NCBI RefSeq assembly: GCF_020694005.1
Contig: NZ_CP073013.1
Span: 682,001 to 746,000 of the forward strand
Direction of reading: 5' to 3'
Origin: Marinomonas profundi
Lineage (GTDB): Bacteria; Pseudomonadota; Gammaproteobacteria; Pseudomonadales; Marinomonadaceae
DNA: 64,000 nucleotides
In this document: one piece after another, positions 35,784 through 45,048 of the stretch
How positions within the stretch are numbered: the first letter of the stretch is position 1
How the letters are laid out: each line of letters starts with the position of its first letter
The notes under the pieces: generated by a model
Seen by the model: the letters and a program-made list of their open reading frames with translations, nothing else
Databases searched by the model: none
Told to the model about the DNA's origin: nothing
Made by a program: the position numbers and the translations under genes

Positions 35784-35984
35784 ATGCGTGATAAATATGA
35801 TTTTGCAAAAGGCGAACGTGGCAAGTTTTTTAAACCCAACGCCAGCATGAACTTACCCGTATATCTAGAAGCAGAGCTACTGGATTATTTTAGAGCAAAA
35901 GCTCAAGCTAAGGGCGTTGAGCTGAACGTGATGGTCAATGACCTACTTAAAAAAGACATTGCCTTGAATGAAGGCGTGAAGTGA
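35784..35984 (+). CDS. Orphan antitoxin-like ribbon-helix-helix protein
   Basis: A 66-residue protein. The opening MRDKYDFAKGERGKFF is like that of CopG/BrnA-type antitoxins, and LPVYLEAELLDYFRAKAQAKGVELNVMVNDLLKK is a ribbon-helix-helix core. AAGGTG precedes the ATG. No toxin gene adjoins it; the only nearby toxin belongs to the module 160 bases upstream, which has its own antitoxin. It could be a remnant or a solitary regulator. The tandem repeat sits in its promoter region. Confidence 0.7.
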   Translation: MRDKYDFAKGERGKFFKPNASMNLPVYLEAELLDYFRAKAQAKGVELNVMVNDLLKKDIALNEGVK

Positions 35985-35987
35985 ACC

Positions 35988-36008
35988 AAGCCTGTGTTTT
36001 GCGGGCTT
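35988..36008 (+). terminator. Weak terminator after the orphan antitoxin-like gene
   Basis: AAGCCTG and CGGGCTT form a seven-base-pair stem with one wobble, a few bases past the stop codon. The T tract is poor (TCGTTTATT). Confidence 0.45.
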
Positions 36009-36107
36009 TCGTTTATTAATTCTAACGATAATTATTTATATGAAAATTTCTTTAGATTCCGTGGGTTAGATTCGTTGATTTTCCTTCCCCCTCTCAGTGT
36101 CGCGCCA

Positions 36108-36881
36108 TTAACCGCTAAACCCTCTTGCCAAAGCACAGGTCGCTTTGGCGTTTTTGATTTTAGCTAGAACCAGTTCAGGCTCGTCATCCATAATCTCTTG
36201 AGCCGCCAAGAGCGCGGCGGATTCAGCGACGCCGTAGACGCCGACGGTGTTGAAGATGTAATCAGATTTGGTGCTAAGAAACGATTCCATTGGCGCAAGC
36301 TCTTGAGCGCTGTAGGTGTTGAATTTCCACTGGTATTTTGCCGCGAGGGCAATGAGGTTGGTTTCGTCAGCTTTGATGTCGATGCTGTTTAAGGAATGAA
36401 TCTGCTTTGGGGTTAAGCCTTTTTGCGCTAAGGCGTCGAGCATCAGGCTTTCCAAAAATTCCAGTGGGCAGTTGCGTTCACAGCCCATGCCCAAAGTATA
36501 AATTGGATTCAGATACGGCTTAGCAGTGGTCATCACCAGCTGGGCGCCAAGGGATCTTGCCACATGTGCGCCCCATTCGTTGGCACCGCCTTCATGGCCG
36601 GATAACAACGGAATAACAAATTTACCCTCTTCATCCAATACCAAGACTGGCGGATCTTGATACTTATCTTGCAACACTGGCGCGAGGGTGCGCATAACGA
36701 TGCCAGTGGCGCAGATAAACACCAGCCAGTCAGCGTTTTTAAACGCCGTCTGCACGAACTCGGCAAAGGGTTTTGGTTTGTAATCGACCCTTACCTCAAA
36801 ATGATTCGCCTCAGGCCATTCAGCTTGTAAGCGTTCAGCAAGTTGTTTGCCTGCGGGTGTTAATGCGATAAGGCGTATCAC
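36108..36881 (-). CDS. cbiG: Cobalt-precorrin-5A hydrolase (CbiG/CobE type)
   Basis: A 257-residue protein in the cobalamin pathway; CbiG opens the delta-lactone of cobalt-precorrin-5A and releases acetaldehyde. The N-terminal domain holds WLVFICATGIVMRTLAP and PLLSGHEGGANEW, and the C-terminal CobE-like domain holds TLGMGCERNCPLEFL and the late VGVYGVAESAAL. The central linker domain of long CbiG (about 350 residues) is missing. Its ATG overlaps the cobI stop (ATGA). It is last in the cob operon. Confidence 0.88.
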   Translation of the reverse strand: MIRLIALTPAGKQLAERLQAEWPEANHFEVRVDYKPKPFAEFVQTAFKNADWLVFICATGIVMRTLAPVLQDKYQDPPVLVLDEEGKFVIPLLSGHEGGANEWGAHVARSLGAQLVMTTAKPYLNPIYTLGMGCERNCPLEFLESLMLDALAQKGLTPKQIHSLNSIDIKADETNLIALAAKYQWKFNTYSAQELAPMESFLSTKSDYIFNTVGVYGVAESAALLAAQEIMDDEPELVLAKIKNAKATCALARGFSG

Positions 36882-37618
36882 CTTGTGCCCCGCTCGCTTT
36901 TGGTCACCACAAACAAGGAAAAATACGGGCCTGCTTTGTCTTCCAAGGTCGACACATCGCGCACGATACGTTCGTTGTCACGACCAATATATTCAAGGTA
37001 TTTCGCGTCTTGCATACGATTGGTTTTACGCAGCGCCATCAAAATACGTGGACGCGCACGCCCAGCTTTCATGATGACCACACTGTCGTGCTGTTCTAAG
37101 GCGGTATCAATTTGCTGTGCGGTATGACGACCGCTAACCACGGCAAAGGATTCTTTTAATACGGTTAACGGATGATTCAAAGCCGACGAGGCCGCATTGA
37201 TGGACGATACGCCCGGCACCACTTGGCAGTGAAACTCGCCTTCTAAGCGCTCTAATAAATACGCAAAAGAGCCAAAGAACAAAGGATCGCCTTCACACAA
37301 AAACACCACGTCTTTGCCCTGTGATAACTCATTGGCAATGGCTTTTGCGCCGTTATCGTAGGCCGCATTCGCCAAGGAGCGATCTGTCGACATAGGCATG
37401 ACGATGGCAATCTCGTTTTGCGCATGGGTCACACCCGCAAAGGCTTCACTAGCGATGGTTTTCGCTTGAGAGCCGCCTTCGTCATTGGCAAGATAACTCA
37501 CCACACTGGCACCTTGAATCAAACGTAAGGCTTTTAAGGTGATTAATTCTGGATCGCCAGGACCGACGCCCACACCAATAAATCGGCCTGTTTTTTGCGA
37601 TGTTTCCACGGCACTCAT
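36878..37618 (-). CDS. cobI: Precorrin-2 C20-methyltransferase
   Basis: A 246-residue SAM-dependent tetrapyrrole methylase. The motif FIGVGVGPGDPELITLKAL at the start and FLCEGDPLFFGSFAYL in the middle are those of CobI/CbiL. It methylates C20 of precorrin-2 (or the cobalt form) early in corrin synthesis. It overlaps cobL by four bases upstream and cbiG by four bases downstream, consistent with translational coupling. Confidence 0.9.
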   Translation of the reverse strand: MSAVETSQKTGRFIGVGVGPGDPELITLKALRLIQGASVVSYLANDEGGSQAKTIASEAFAGVTHAQNEIAIVMPMSTDRSLANAAYDNGAKAIANELSQGKDVVFLCEGDPLFFGSFAYLLERLEGEFHCQVVPGVSSINAASSALNHPLTVLKESFAVVSGRHTAQQIDTALEQHDSVVIMKAGRARPRILMALRKTNRMQDAKYLEYIGRDNERIVRDVSTLEDKAGPYFSLFVVTKSERGTR

Positions 37619-38982
37619 TGCGCGTTTTCCTTATAGATTGTCTTATCGTTTATATTGGCCGATGTTGTAGCCGTATATTTTCTAAAATGATACAAGGTCA
37701 CGGGTAGGCTGGGACGAAATAATCGCTGCCCCGCTAGGCGCTCGCCTTTGGCAATCGACACTTGCAGGCTTTGTTCGTCTGCGTCTTGTTCTGCGTCGCG
37801 CTGTTGGGCAAATTGCATGACGTGGTATTTTGTCTCTTCAGTCACAGCGCTCACCATCAAGCTGCCGCCAATGGGCAATAGATCCCACACTTGCGTCATC
37901 AAGGCGGTTAATTCGCCATCGCTGCCACCAATGAAGACCTTGTTTGGCAAAGTATTCTGCCCTTTATTTTGAGCAAGCAAATCCACCAGCGCATCCGGCG
38001 CTCGCCCCGCCACAATGGATAAATTCTGTATCACACCAAAACGATCTTGATTAGCCGTTAAACAGGCCAAGCGATCTGGATGATGTTCAATGGCAATAAT
38101 CTGGCTGCGCGGATGCCAATAGGCCATTTCCACACTCACGCCACCGCAACCCGCGCCAATGTCCCAGACTGTGTCGCCCTGTTCGATATTCATATAAGAC
38201 AAAATCGCCAAACGCACTTCTCGCTTGGTAATCATGCCTTTACCGTCGCCCTTATCTGTCACAAAAGATGCATCGGGAATACCCACAGAGCTTGGATAAC
38301 GTGAGATTTGCTGGCTGGTTTTCAGCGCAATCACATTGAGCGGATCAAAGGCTAATTCGGTTTCTAGTACGTCCTTGATAAAAGCCTCGGCGACAAAAGT
38401 ACGCACTTTTTCTTGTGCATAACCCAAGGCTTCACAAACTGTAATTTCGCTTTGATCCAGCCCTGCTCGCACGCATTCTTCGGCAATCTGTTTCGGTTGG
38501 CTGTACTGATCGGTCAGCAACAGCAAGGTTTTATTGGACTGCAAATGACGACGTAAAGACGCCAATGGACGACCGTGTAAACTGACCACTTGCACGTCTT
38601 GCAAGGACAAACCGAGACGATGACACGCCATTTGAATACTGGAAACATTGGGATAAAAACGCAGCGTATCAAGCGAAAAAGTGCGCATTAACCAAGCGCC
38701 AATGCCGTAATACAAAGGATCGCCAGACGCCAATACCACCACTTGGGTTGCTCCTTGTGATTGCCACTGGGCGAAAGCGTCTTTTAGCACCTTGAGTTTA
38801 GGCAAGTCTTCACGCTGCGCCTGATGGGCATAGTGCGCAATGGTTTCATGCTGACGCGGTGCACCTAAAACAATGTCTTGTGGTGATAAACTCGCCAAGA
38901 CCGCTTGCGCCGCAATATCAAGATGCGCAACTTGATTGACACCCAAACCGATAACATGGATTGGCATTTGTGTTTTTGTCAT
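37615..38982 (-). CDS. cobL: Precorrin-6Y C5,15-methyltransferase (decarboxylating), CbiE-CbiT fusion
   Basis: A 455-residue bifunctional enzyme. The N-terminal CbiE part is a tetrapyrrole methylase (IHVIGLGVNQ, then VLASGDPLYYGIGAWL). The C-terminal CbiT part is a Rossmann methyltransferase (VWDIGAGCGGVSVEMAYW, IAIEHHPDR, FIGGSDGEL). Together they methylate C5 and C15 and decarboxylate the acetate side chain at C12. The start at 38982 is preferred over 39006 because similarity begins there. A 143-base gap to cobH holds a short stem (39054-39085), so an internal promoter is possible. Confidence 0.92.
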   Translation of the reverse strand: MTKTQMPIHVIGLGVNQVAHLDIAAQAVLASLSPQDIVLGAPRQHETIAHYAHQAQREDLPKLKVLKDAFAQWQSQGATQVVVLASGDPLYYGIGAWLMRTFSLDTLRFYPNVSSIQMACHRLGLSLQDVQVVSLHGRPLASLRRHLQSNKTLLLLTDQYSQPKQIAEECVRAGLDQSEITVCEALGYAQEKVRTFVAEAFIKDVLETELAFDPLNVIALKTSQQISRYPSSVGIPDASFVTDKGDGKGMITKREVRLAILSYMNIEQGDTVWDIGAGCGGVSVEMAYWHPRSQIIAIEHHPDRLACLTANQDRFGVIQNLSIVAGRAPDALVDLLAQNKGQNTLPNKVFIGGSDGELTALMTQVWDLLPIGGSLMVSAVTEETKYHVMQFAQQRDAEQDADEQSLQVSIAKGERLAGQRLFRPSLPVTLYHFRKYTATTSANINDKTIYKENAQ

Positions 38983-39125
38983 TAACCTACTTCCATTCAA
39001 TGCCATTAAGTTAAACTAGGTGGATTTTCATCATCCAATGAACAAGCCCCAACGCCTGATAACGGTCGTACCTCCCTCATCAGGCCTACAAAACTAGGCG
39101 GATTATTATCGATTAATTGTATGCA

Positions 39126-39791
39126 TTAATAATACTCGCCTAGATTGCAACGCAGCAAAGCATTACAGCTGGCCGATGTTACCGCGCTGCCGCCCATTCT
39201 TCCGAGCAAGGTAATACACTCGACGCCAAGCTTTTCATGGGCTTGCCATAGAGCGTCTTTCGATTCAGCCGCCCCAACAAAACCGACTGGCATGCCAATA
39301 ATCAAGGCCGGTTTCGGTGCGCCCTGTTCGATCATTTCCAATAAGCGATACAAGGCCGTTGGCGCATTGCCGATTAATACCACGCTGCCAGCGAGATGTT
39401 CTTGCCATAAACTCAGTGCCGCCATAGAACGGGTTTCACCTTTGCTTTTGGCCAATTCTGCGGTGCGAGGGTCATTCAAAAAGCACAATGGCTCCCTCAT
39501 TATCATGCGTTTGGTCACGCCTTGTTTAACCATTTCCACGTCACACAAAATCGCGCCGTTATTCGCTAATGCCTCGCGCCCGACTTGGGTGGCATTGGCG
39601 CTAAATCGCACCTGCTCGGCCACATCCGGCAAGCCAAGGCTGTGTACCACGCGCATCACCACTTGCTGCTGGTCTTGGCTCAAACCAGACAAATCGGTTA
39701 ACTCACGGATTTGGCGAAAGCTGTCGTTCTCAATGGCTTGAGGGTTATTTTCGTATTGATAGTTGTATTGATAGTCGTCTGAAGGCGTCAC
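39126..39791 (-). CDS. cobH: Precorrin-8X methylmutase
   Basis: A 221-residue enzyme that moves the C11 methyl group to C12. The family histidine is in VVHSLGLPDVAEQV (catalytic His of CobH/CbiC), and later motifs are GAILCDVEMVKQGVTKR, VLIGNAPTALYRLLE and GMPVGFVGAAESK. The first 25 residues are an unusual Tyr- and Asn-rich extension. It overlaps cobK by four bases. Confidence 0.92.
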   Translation of the reverse strand: MTPSDDYQYNYQYENNPQAIENDSFRQIRELTDLSGLSQDQQQVVMRVVHSLGLPDVAEQVRFSANATQVGREALANNGAILCDVEMVKQGVTKRMIMREPLCFLNDPRTAELAKSKGETRSMAALSLWQEHLAGSVVLIGNAPTALYRLLEMIEQGAPKPALIIGMPVGFVGAAESKDALWQAHEKLGVECITLLGRMGGSAVTSASCNALLRCNLGEYY

Positions 39792-40576
39792 TGTTGGCTG
39801 TCTTTTGGTTGATTCTTACTATGGGAAGAAGTCTTGCCCCAAGCCGCTAAACAGGCTTGCAGGCAATCGTCTGTGTCACTAAATTCACGCTCGGCTTCGG
39901 GTAAGATTGGCCGAGCATGCAATAAAACGGGGATCGATAATTCACGGGCGGCTTCGAGTTTCGAATAGGTCGCTGAGCCACCGCTGTTTTTACTGACGAT
40001 CACATCGATACCATGATCCACTAATAGTTGGCGCTCGTCTTCTAAGGCAAAAGGCCCAATGGCTTTTATCCAATTTATATTATCCGGCAGAGGAAATTTG
40101 GGCGCCACCGCCGTTCGCCACACAATACGTTCGATGCTTGGCAATTGCAAAATACGTTCGAGAAAAGCCTCGCTCATTTGCCCCGCGCTTAACAATGGCA
40201 CACGAAAACCATCAAGCTGAGCCAATAAATCGGCTTCGTCTTGGTAATCTTGCCAATGATCGCCCTCTTTTTGTTGCCAAGCGGGACGATGAAAACGCCA
40301 GCACGGAATGCCCATTTCTTTGGCGGCCATCACCGCCTTGCTGCTCATGGTTTGCGCATAAGGATGAGTGACATCCAAAATAGCGCCGATGTTATTGTCT
40401 CGTAAATACTTCACCAAACCGCCAAATTGGGTAAAACCACCGACCACCAGCTGACAATCTACCTTTGGCACGCGAACCAAGCCCGCTAAGCTATAGACGA
40501 CTTTCAGACCAAACTGATGTAAAGAATCCGCTAAACGGCGAGCATCCGCAGTACCACCGAGTAATAAAATCTTCAT
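39788..40576 (-). CDS. cobK: Precorrin-6A reductase
   Basis: A 262-residue NAD(P)H-dependent reductase (CobK/CbiJ). The start KILLLGGTADARRLADSL is a typical nucleotide-binding opening. ILDVTHPYAQTMSSKAVMAAKEMGIPCWRFHRPAWQ and the late VSKNSGGSATYSKLEAA are characteristic. It overlaps cbiD upstream by four bases and cobH downstream by four bases. It is co-transcribed with the rest of the pathway. Confidence 0.91.
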   Translation of the reverse strand: MKILLLGGTADARRLADSLHQFGLKVVYSLAGLVRVPKVDCQLVVGGFTQFGGLVKYLRDNNIGAILDVTHPYAQTMSSKAVMAAKEMGIPCWRFHRPAWQQKEGDHWQDYQDEADLLAQLDGFRVPLLSAGQMSEAFLERILQLPSIERIVWRTAVAPKFPLPDNINWIKAIGPFALEDERQLLVDHGIDVIVSKNSGGSATYSKLEAARELSIPVLLHARPILPEAEREFSDTDDCLQACLAAWGKTSSHSKNQPKDSQQ

Positions 40577-41709
40577 CGCGAGTTTTCCTTTGTTTTATCG
40601 GCATCTAAAGCCTTACCAACAAATTGACCTTTGCGATCAATCGCCCACACTTCTAGTTCTATATGAGTAGGAATGTATTGTCTGGCGAAGTCTAAGGCTT
40701 GCTGACAGATGGCATCGGCCAGTGGTAATCCCGCTGACATGGCGAATGACAAGGCTTCCACGCTGGTGTTGGCCTTTGTCATACGTTCTTGCAAGGCGTC
40801 ACCGGCACCTAAACTAGCGGCCAATTGCGCCAACGCCCCAAGGTCAATGCTGGACACGCGACTGTTTAAATCCATGTGATGCTGAGCTAACTTGCTGATC
40901 TTACCAAAGCCACCGCAGATGCTGAGTTTTTGTAGTTGTATGGGACCAGCTTGCTCAACTTTTCTGATGTGTTTTAGCACAGCACCGATAAAGTCCCCCA
41001 TTTCAATCAAGGCCATATCATCGAGCTGATAATGGCTTTTTATCGCATCTTCACTGGCGTTGCCTGTGGTCGCTGCTATGTGTATAACAGAGTTCGCTCG
41101 CGCCACATCGATGCCTTGATGAATAGACGCAATGTAAGCGGCACAAGAAAACGGACGCACTATGCCCGTGGTGCCTAAAATGGATAATCCGCCCACAATC
41201 CCCAAACGTGGATTCATGGTTTTTTGCGCGATTTGCTCGCCATTGATCACACCAACGGACACATCAAAGCCGCCTTGGTAATGATAGGTTTGCGCAAAAC
41301 CTTCTAGATGCTCCGTCATCATTTTACGCGGCACAGGATTGATCGCCGGTTCGCCAACGTCAAGCAGCAAGCCTGTGCGTGTCACCGTTCCCACGCCTTG
41401 CGCCGCATGAAAGCGCACACCTTGTTCTGGCGACAATCTCAGTTCGACAAATAAGGTCGCACCATGAGTCGCATCAGGGTCGTCGCCAGCGTCTTTGATG
41501 GTGGCGGTCTTAATACCACTCTCTATGGTTTGATACTCAATAATCGCTAAATCGACCACTTTGCCTTTGGGCAAGGTAACGCTCACGCAGGGATCTTGTT
41601 TTTGGGCAAAAAATGCCTGTGCCGCCGCCACACAACAAGCTGTCGCGCACGTACCTGTGGTTAAACCCGTGCGCAGTGGCGCAGGCGATTCTGCACTTTC
41701 TGGCCACAT
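40573..41709 (-). CDS. cbiD: Cobalt-precorrin-5B C1-methyltransferase
   Basis: A 378-residue methyltransferase. The opening PLRTGLTTGTCATACCVAA and the segment TIKDAGDDPDATHGA are diagnostic of CbiD, and GIVGGLSILGTTGIVRPFS lies mid-protein. CbiD belongs to the anaerobic, early-cobalt route, whereas cobB and cobL naming follows the aerobic one; the operon is mixed. It starts six bases after cobB ends. Confidence 0.93.
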   Translation of the reverse strand: MWPESAESPAPLRTGLTTGTCATACCVAAAQAFFAQKQDPCVSVTLPKGKVVDLAIIEYQTIESGIKTATIKDAGDDPDATHGATLFVELRLSPEQGVRFHAAQGVGTVTRTGLLLDVGEPAINPVPRKMMTEHLEGFAQTYHYQGGFDVSVGVINGEQIAQKTMNPRLGIVGGLSILGTTGIVRPFSCAAYIASIHQGIDVARANSVIHIAATTGNASEDAIKSHYQLDDMALIEMGDFIGAVLKHIRKVEQAGPIQLQKLSICGGFGKISKLAQHHMDLNSRVSSIDLGALAQLAASLGAGDALQERMTKANTSVEALSFAMSAGLPLADAICQQALDFARQYIPTHIELEVWAIDRKGQFVGKALDADKTKENSR

Positions 41710-41715
41710 AATCGG

Positions 41716-43050
41716 CTAGCCCTGCTGACCGGCTAAAAAAAGCTTAGCCGTCGCATCAAGGTTCGAAGGGAAAAACAAATGTAAGTAACTGGCGGTTAAA
41801 CCTTGCTGCTGATAAATCGCTTCACCCGGTGCCGGATGTCGTTGTCGACGACCATAGCCAACTGGCTCCGGTGTGTTGACACTGCGTGATCTATGGTGAG
41901 CATGGCCGCGAATGTCCCCTTGCGGTATCACCGCGGTTTGCATGCCTTGGCAGCCACGTTTGCCGCGCATCGCGCCTTGGCCGGCCAAAATACCCAACAT
42001 AGGGTATTCGTTTTCGTCGAGATCCGTCAGCGTCTCCAAGCTATACAGCATGCCACCACACTCGGCCAGAATGCCTTTGCCAGTGTCATAAAAATCTTTG
42101 ATCGCTTGACGCATTGCGGTGTTTTCAGACAAGGCTTTGGCGTGCAATTCTGGATAGCCGCCCGGTAGCCAAAGGGCATCGGCATCCGGCAAGGCTTGAT
42201 CATGTAATGGCGAGAAAAATACCAGATTAGCGCCTAAGCTTTTTAGCGCTATCAGATTGGCATCGTAGATAAAACTGAACGCCGCATCTTTCGCCACCGC
42301 GATGGTTTTGCCAAGCAAGCTTTGCTCGATAGTTTGTTCCGCGTCTACTTGGTTTGCAGGGTAAAACGGCATAGCATTCGGCAAGCTTAACAAACCTGTA
42401 TCTTGGGTTTCTTTTAACCATTCCACGGCCGCTTCGAAACGAATTTCTAGTTCATCTTTCACTTCATCCGCTTGCACCAAGCCTAAGTGGCGTTCTGGCA
42501 AGGTAATCGCTTCGTCACGCTTTAATGTGGCGAGCAATGGCAAGCTTGCTGGCAGTGCCTCGCGGATTAATTCTGCATGGCGTTCACTGCCACAGCGATT
42601 GGCTATCAAGCCAGCTACTTGCACGTCATTGCGAAAATTCGCCAAGCCAGTCGCTACCGCAGCGGCGGTTTGCGCCATGCCCTTTACGTCCATGACAATC
42701 GCCATGGGAAGACCAAAACGCGCTGCCAGATCGGCACTGGAAGGTTCACCATCAAACATGCCCATAGCGCCTTCAACAAGAATTAAATCCGCCACTTGCG
42801 CCGCTTGGTAGAGTTTGTCTTGGCAATAATCTTCCCCTGCCATCCAGATATCAAGCTGTTCGACTGGCTGTTTAGAGGCTTGCGCAAGTATTTGTGGATC
42901 AAGGTAATCTGGACCCGTTTTAAACACGCGAACCACTTTGCCCTGATTGGTAAAATAACGCGCCAAGGCCGCCGTAATAGTGGTTTTGCCTTGATTCGAC
43001 GCGGGCGCCGTCAAAAATAACGCGGGACAATGAACAACAGAAGGTGTCAT
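41716..43050 (-). CDS. cobB: Cobyrinate/hydrogenobyrinate a,c-diamide synthase
   Basis: A 444-residue ATP- and glutamine-dependent amidase. The N-terminal P-loop-like segment is TAPASNQGKTTITAALA, and the glutaminase half has LPGGYPELHAKAL and the nucleophile in LAECGGMLYSLE. The C-terminal segment RGHAHHRSRS departs from the more usual RGHxFHYS form. It amidates the a and c side chains. It follows the chelatase-like gene by 32 bases and precedes cbiD by six. Confidence 0.91.
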   Translation of the reverse strand: MTPSVVHCPALFLTAPASNQGKTTITAALARYFTNQGKVVRVFKTGPDYLDPQILAQASKQPVEQLDIWMAGEDYCQDKLYQAAQVADLILVEGAMGMFDGEPSSADLAARFGLPMAIVMDVKGMAQTAAAVATGLANFRNDVQVAGLIANRCGSERHAELIREALPASLPLLATLKRDEAITLPERHLGLVQADEVKDELEIRFEAAVEWLKETQDTGLLSLPNAMPFYPANQVDAEQTIEQSLLGKTIAVAKDAAFSFIYDANLIALKSLGANLVFFSPLHDQALPDADALWLPGGYPELHAKALSENTAMRQAIKDFYDTGKGILAECGGMLYSLETLTDLDENEYPMLGILAGQGAMRGKRGCQGMQTAVIPQGDIRGHAHHRSRSVNTPEPVGYGRRQRHPAPGEAIYQQQGLTASYLHLFFPSNLDATAKLFLAGQQG

Positions 43051-43082
43051 AAAGCCGTCTCTAAAAGGTGTCTAAAAAATGT

Positions 43083-44858
43083 CTAAAAAGTCTCTAACAA
43101 GGAATCTAATAAAATATATTGGGCACCCAAATGCTGGGCAATAATGTGACCTCGACCGCGTTTAACAGGCGCGTTTTCGGTATCGATCAATAGCGTGTTA
43201 CCGAGTAAAACAAGATCGGACACATCCGCTTGAGTACGGCCATCGGTCAATAAATAAGTTTGGCTGTGCAGGCCTGTCGTTGTTTTATGTTGCTGGGCTA
43301 AATACTCACTGGCGTTTTCAATGGCGGCGCGAAACGGCGTACCGCCACCCGCGCCTAAACCCTCTAATAAATCAGATATTTCCTTTGGCGCACGGACTTT
43401 TGGCAAAATCGACGACACACCGTCTTGCCCAAACCCTAAAATAGCAATCTGTTCTCGAGCTAAATACGCACGATGAGCAATGTCTAAAATAACGCCCTTA
43501 GCTTGCGCAAAAACGCCTTGGCTTAAAGTAGACGCAGAAGTGTCCAACAGCACCAAATGCAACACTGATTGGCCTGTTTTATTGGGTTTATGCGTCAGGT
43601 CTTTCGGCGGCCATTCCTGCGGTTGACGGATGATGCTACGAAACCAATCAATGCCATTTGTTGGCTTGCCATCCGCCCATGGAACCACATCAGGGCGATA
43701 ACCGCCCTGCTGATTACCTTTATGCTTTCCCGGCGTCACCTCATCAATACGAGTGTGAACTGGGCTTCGTTCGTTCGGTTTATCCTGAATGGCGACACGG
43801 ATCGGCGCACTGCTGGCAAGGGCTTGTGGCGACATAGTCCCCCACTCACCGGAACCATCTTGTTCATTTGTCTGATTGTCTTGAGGTCGATCGCTTTGTT
43901 GCTGATGACTTTTGTTGAATGAAGGCGAACGTGACTCGTCAGGACGACGCGACGGCGATGGGCTTGACGCTTGAGGCTGAGTTTTAGCCTGGCGACGATG
44001 GGCTAACACCAAGTCTTCTACTGCTTGGATATCATCGATAGCAACGACTTTTGCACCACGCCAAGCGGCGTGGGTCATCGCTGCTCGAATCCACACAATG
44101 TCACCACGCACACCATCAATATTGGCTAATTGGCAACGCGTCGCCACTTCTAAACGCAGCTCATCAGAACAACGCACTTGTGCCAAGGCTTGTCTTGCCA
44201 GACGAATGCTGTTTTTTAAGTTGCGCTGTTTGTATTTAAAGGCATCACAAAAAGCCGATGGATCTTGGTCGTATTCATCACACAGACGAACAATCTGTAC
44301 GCGTTCTTCAAGACTGTATTGATTCACCAGTTCCACCATCAAACCAAAGCGATCTTTTAGCTGTGGACGCAATTCTCCTTCGTCTGGGTTCATGGTGCCA
44401 ATCAATAAAAACCGCGCAGCATGTTCATGACTAATGCCATCGCGTTCGACACGATTCACCCCACTGGCTGCCACATCTAGTAGTTGGTCAACTAAGTGAT
44501 CGGCCAGTAAGTTTACTTCGTCCACATACAAAACACCGCCATGGGCTTTGCTCAGTAATCCAGGCTTAAAGGCGACCTGTTTGTCTTGCAACACTTGCTC
44601 TAGGTCCAGTGCACCAAGCAAGCGATCTTCACTGGTGCCAAGCGGCAAGGTAGCAAAAGGGGCCAATTCTTCCCCATCGAGTGCTGGCATCACGCCAGAC
44701 AAACCACGCGCCAAGGTAGACTTTGCTGAGCCGCGCGGGCCGCTGATCAATACGCCACCGATATGTGGATTAATGGCACACAAAATCAACGCCAGTTTCA
44801 GCGGTTCTTGCCCTGCTACGGCGGTAAAAGGAAAGTCACTGGAGGCGAAACGGGTCAT
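43083..44858 (-). CDS. ChlI/ChlD-type fused chelatase subunit (cobalt or magnesium chelatase-like)
   Basis: A 591-residue fusion. The N-terminal AAA+ part resembles BchI/ChlI (FTAVAGQEPLKLALIL, Walker A GPRGSAKSTLAR, GVLYVDEVNLL). A basic, Ser/Gln-rich linker (about residues 290-375) joins a C-terminal von Willebrand A domain resembling ChlD (LVLLDTSAST, the MIDAS). In cobalamin operons such proteins partner CobN for cobalt insertion. No cobN is visible here. It is first in the cob operon; the 190 bases upstream show no cobalamin riboswitch motif. Confidence 0.87.
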   Translation of the reverse strand: MTRFASSDFPFTAVAGQEPLKLALILCAINPHIGGVLISGPRGSAKSTLARGLSGVMPALDGEELAPFATLPLGTSEDRLLGALDLEQVLQDKQVAFKPGLLSKAHGGVLYVDEVNLLADHLVDQLLDVAASGVNRVERDGISHEHAARFLLIGTMNPDEGELRPQLKDRFGLMVELVNQYSLEERVQIVRLCDEYDQDPSAFCDAFKYKQRNLKNSIRLARQALAQVRCSDELRLEVATRCQLANIDGVRGDIVWIRAAMTHAAWRGAKVVAIDDIQAVEDLVLAHRRQAKTQPQASSPSPSRRPDESRSPSFNKSHQQQSDRPQDNQTNEQDGSGEWGTMSPQALASSAPIRVAIQDKPNERSPVHTRIDEVTPGKHKGNQQGGYRPDVVPWADGKPTNGIDWFRSIIRQPQEWPPKDLTHKPNKTGQSVLHLVLLDTSASTLSQGVFAQAKGVILDIAHRAYLAREQIAILGFGQDGVSSILPKVRAPKEISDLLEGLGAGGGTPFRAAIENASEYLAQQHKTTTGLHSQTYLLTDGRTQADVSDLVLLGNTLLIDTENAPVKRGRGHIIAQHLGAQYILLDSLLETF

Positions 44859-45048
44859 CGAGCTACCTGTTGTGGTTTGTAAAGGTGAAGAAGAAAATCA
44901 TTAGCCGTCTATTGTAGGCGTTTTCTGGATGATTTGTCTTGTTTGACCTTATCCATGAGCAAGATCTGTGTCAAACCAAACCCATTCAAGACACCTTGAA
45001 CGGGTTCAATAGTCCTGCTAGCCGTTTTGCTAAATCAGTCCTTGTTAA

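Noticed and set aside
39145..39741. 198-codon plus-strand frame antisense to cobH
   Set aside because: The minus-strand frame carries all CobH motifs; this one is a shadow.
42527..42811. Plus-strand frames antisense to cobB
   Set aside because: They lie opposite the amidase domain and lack start signals.
44859..45048. Cobalamin riboswitch before the cob operon
   Set aside because: No B12-box-like sequence is seen; the region is too short and holds only weak stems.
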